DNA of 50,418 bases, from assembly GCA_017507905.1 (NCBI GenBank), contig JAFWAA010000051.1:1-50418 (forward strand). The letters run 5' to 3'. A model generated the notes under the pieces. That model made no database searches and was not told the origin of the DNA. It saw only the letters and a list, made by a program, of their open reading frames with translations. Positions 50,140 through 50,418 of this stretch are shown one piece after another. The position numbers and the translations under genes are program-made. How positions within the stretch are numbered: the stretch's first letter is position 1; every line of letters starts with the position of its first letter. The stretch comes from Clostridia bacterium (GTDB lineage Bacteria; Bacillota; Clostridia; Oscillospirales; CAG-272).

Positions 50140-50418
50140 GTGCCGCGAAGGGGAGTTTTCGTTCGCCGTTCGTGCGGTGCAGATTTTAGTTTGTGCCCCT
50201 CCCGCTTGTGGACTTCTTCGAAGCCTCGCCCTACGGAAAGTGAGCGAACGGTGGCGGAGGAGTAAACACGCACGGCACAAGGCGGTTACTCGACGCGCGA
50301 GAGCGCGCTCGCCGCACAAAACGGCTACGTACCGCGCGTGAGCGCGTTTGCAGCCCCCACGCCAGTGGGCGCAGGTGGAGGGCGCGGAGCCCTCCTCGCC
50401 GTCCGCAGACGGCGAAAC
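50140..50418. repeat. Hairpin-rich region at the window end
   Basis: No gene is visible. Small GC hairpins follow each other near the edge: GCGCGAG-type at about 50300, CGCGC-GTGA-GCGCG near 50332, GAGGGC/GCCCTC near 50380 and CCGTC-CGCAG-ACGG near 50400. They resemble the hairpin arrays at 3193 and 32450 in style but do not share their ends. The array is cut by the window end. Confidence 0.5.

Overview
The window reads as a chromosomal segment of a moderately GC-rich, spore-forming anaerobe of the Bacillota, class Clostridia, probably gut-associated. The reasons are the RpoB type, spoVT, an SleB-type wall hydrolase, a class III glutamine synthetase, formate-tetrahydrofolate ligase, strong Shine-Dalgarno sites, and many promoters of the TTGACA-17-TATAAT kind. 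I would not name a genus from this evidence. No rRNA, prophage, transposase or CRISPR array was seen.

Layout. (1) 1-3153: 5' two-thirds of rpoB (minus) with its own promoter, divergent from tRNA-Glu(CTC). (2) 3193-4033: a branched hairpin element directly behind the tRNA terminator, a small four-helix-bundle (S23/IVP-like) gene, then a second type of hairpin repeat. (3) 4034-11118: a 2068-residue surface protein behind a TetR regulator whose promoter carries three 17-bp direct repeats. (4) 11480-15285: two-component system with two co-transcribed membrane proteins and a further membrane protein on its own promoter. (5) 15406-19216: heterodimeric ABC exporter with a short-peptide/terminator leader. 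(6) 19303-31574: carbohydrate locus with two AraC regulators, a sugar isomerase-like protein, two Gfo/Idh/MocA oxidoreductases, a GH2 and a GH78 glycosidase, and two YD-repeat lipoproteins. (7) 31688-32886: an AT-rich helical-protein gene lacking a normal start codon, a second copy of the branched hairpin element, tRNA-Arg(CCG) and a degenerate tRNA-Arg-like copy. (8) 33027-50009: housekeeping and accessory genes (glnN, MATE, prfB, rlmH, walJ-like, galactokinase, M50-like protease, ktrAB, spoVT, csp, sleB-like, fhs, MBL hydrolase). (9) 50035-50418: hairpin-rich DNA cut by the window end.

How it fits together. The carbohydrate block looks like an intracellular system for rhamnose- and galactose-type glycosides: both glycosidases lack signal peptides, two dehydrogenases and an isomerase could rework the freed sugars, and two AraC activators control the ends. 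Transport must be encoded elsewhere. The ABC exporter resembles bmrCD of Bacillus subtilis in gene order, asymmetric ATP sites and an attenuator-like leader.

The most unusual observation is the pair of branched hairpin elements (3193-3377 plus; 32450-32652 minus). Each sits immediately 3' of a tRNA terminator in the same orientation. They share the same first hairpin, last hairpin and end sequence, yet use different internal spacers that stay complementary within each copy. That is covariation expected of a conserved long-range fold. Each is followed by an AT-rich gene for a small helical protein.
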